A stretch of 13,126 nt of DNA from the NCBI GenBank assembly GCA_964554065.1, contig CAZKMQ010000019.1, forward strand, positions 1 through 13,126. Direction: 5' to 3'. Numbering within the stretch: the stretch's first letter is position 1; the number at the start of each line of letters is the position of its first letter. A model generated the notes under the pieces. It was not told the DNA's origin, did no database searches, and was given only the letters and a program-made list of their open reading frames with translations. Positions 12,682 to 13,126 of this stretch are shown here, one piece after another. The stretch comes from CAZKMQ01 sp964554065. GTDB lineage: Bacteria > Patescibacteriota > Patescibacteriia > Magasanikbacterales > JBBTQS01. The translations under genes and the position numbers were made by a program.

Positions 12682-12692
12682 TCTGTTACACT
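12665..12692 (+). promoter_or_regulatory. Trigger-factor promoter
   Basis: TTGACA (12665-12670, perfect), a 16-nt spacer ending in TGT, then TACACT (12687-12692), giving an extended -10. Start is predicted near 12699, with a ~22-nt leader lacking a Shine-Dalgarno. Confidence 0.65.
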
Positions 12693-12720
12693 TTGCACAT
12701 AATTTTTTTAGATCACTCAC

Positions 12721-13126
12721 ATGAATATTGAAGTAAAAACCCTTCCCAAGTCACGCGTTGAACTTACAGTTACAATGACGCCAGAGGAAATCAAGCCTCA
12801 TTTAGTAAAAACAGCGCAGCGTGTTTCGCAAAGTCGAGACATCAAAGGTTTTCGTCGCGGAAAAGCCCCTTACGACAAAATAGTTCAAGCAGTTGGTGAA
12901 ATGGCTTTGCTTGAAGCTACAATTGAACCAATGGTTCAAGCAACATATTATTCTGCTGTAAAAGAAAAAGGTCTGGATGTGATTGGTATGCCGGAAATTA
13001 ATGTTACCAAATTAGCACCAGGAAATGCTTTTGAGTTTACTGCAACCGCTGCTATCTTGCCGGGAATTACTTTGCCGGATTTTTCAACAATTTCGGTTCC
13101 ATGTAATCGAACCTTAAACCGCAACG
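12721..13126 (+). CDS. tig: Trigger factor (3' partial, N-terminal ribosome-binding domain)
   Basis: Ribosome-bound chaperone and prolyl isomerase that meets nascent chains at the exit tunnel. The frame is open from the ATG at 12721 to the right edge, giving 135 complete codons. The N-terminal domain is clear: MNIEVKTLPKSRVELTVTMT, then the ribosome-docking signature GFRRGKAPY (43-51; F44, R45, G47, K48 correspond to the family F-R-x-G-K), then a helical stretch and FEFTATAAILPGITLPDFS, which ends the tail domain and leads into the PPIase. The missing part should hold the FKBP-type isomerase and C-terminal domains; whether the PPIase is kept cannot be judged here. No Shine-Dalgarno is present. 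The ATG is chosen because the family N-terminus begins there and it follows directly on the promoter at 12665-12692. Confidence 0.95.
   Translation, partial: MNIEVKTLPKSRVELTVTMTPEEIKPHLVKTAQRVSQSRDIKGFRRGKAPYDKIVQAVGEMALLEATIEPMVQATYYSAVKEKGLDVIGMPEINVTKLAPGNAFEFTATAAILPGITLPDFSTISVPCNRTLNRN

Noticed and set aside
1..13126. TGA read as glycine (known in some CPR lineages)
   Set aside because: comM and the 11619 gene end at TGA exactly where their family or structure ends, and no core gene has an internal TGA; the standard code fits.

Overview
The window looks like chromosomal DNA from a Candidate Phyla Radiation (Patescibacteria) bacterium, most likely of the Parcubacteria type. This is an inference from gene content and style: compact housekeeping genes, very small intergenic gaps, A/T-rich third codon positions, mostly no Shine-Dalgarno sequence, rpsF-ssb-rpsR not followed by rplI, a membrane pyrophosphatase, and competence-type ComM. 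The standard genetic code fits throughout (TGA is used as a stop). I found 17 protein genes (two cut by the window edges). I found no tRNA, rRNA, CRISPR array, insertion sequence or gene-free stretch over 300 bases.

Layout. At 3-644 there is the 3' part of a RodZ-like HTH/membrane/Ig protein, followed by recA (730-1824). A bidirectional terminator separates recA from an unknown four-helix membrane protein on the minus strand (1888-2385). Divergent from that is a small coiled-coil protein (2547-2855). A second bidirectional terminator faces efp (2899-3465, minus). Upstream of efp on the same strand lies the rpsF-ssb-rpsR operon (4750 down to 3518), closed by its own terminator. Divergent from rpsF is comM (4839-6269). 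After comM comes an orphan 320-residue gene (6377-7339) with its own promoter and a 76-nt leader. It converges on a membrane-anchored LysM/M23 peptidase (7410-8762, minus). A divergent promoter pair then drives hppA (8886-10880), which runs into a GIY-YIG protein and a DoxX-like membrane protein (to 11523). A second small four-helix membrane protein (11619-11999) converges on a lipoprotein (12057-12626, minus). Trigger factor (12721 to the edge) reads away on the plus strand.

How the genes fit together. Most are core functions: DNA repair and recombination (RecA, SSB, ComM for transformation), translation and nascent-chain handling (S6, S18, EF-P, trigger factor), envelope (RodZ-like, M23, lipoprotein) and pyrophosphate-driven ion pumping (HppA). 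Inserted between them are single-gene units of unknown function at 1888-2385, 6377-7339 and 11619-11999. These three stand out by having strong Shine-Dalgarno sequences, dedicated promoters and their own terminators. The best candidate for something undescribed is the 6377-7339 protein. Its N-terminal half reads like an effector-associated/death-like adaptor domain, and its end is a very basic tail.
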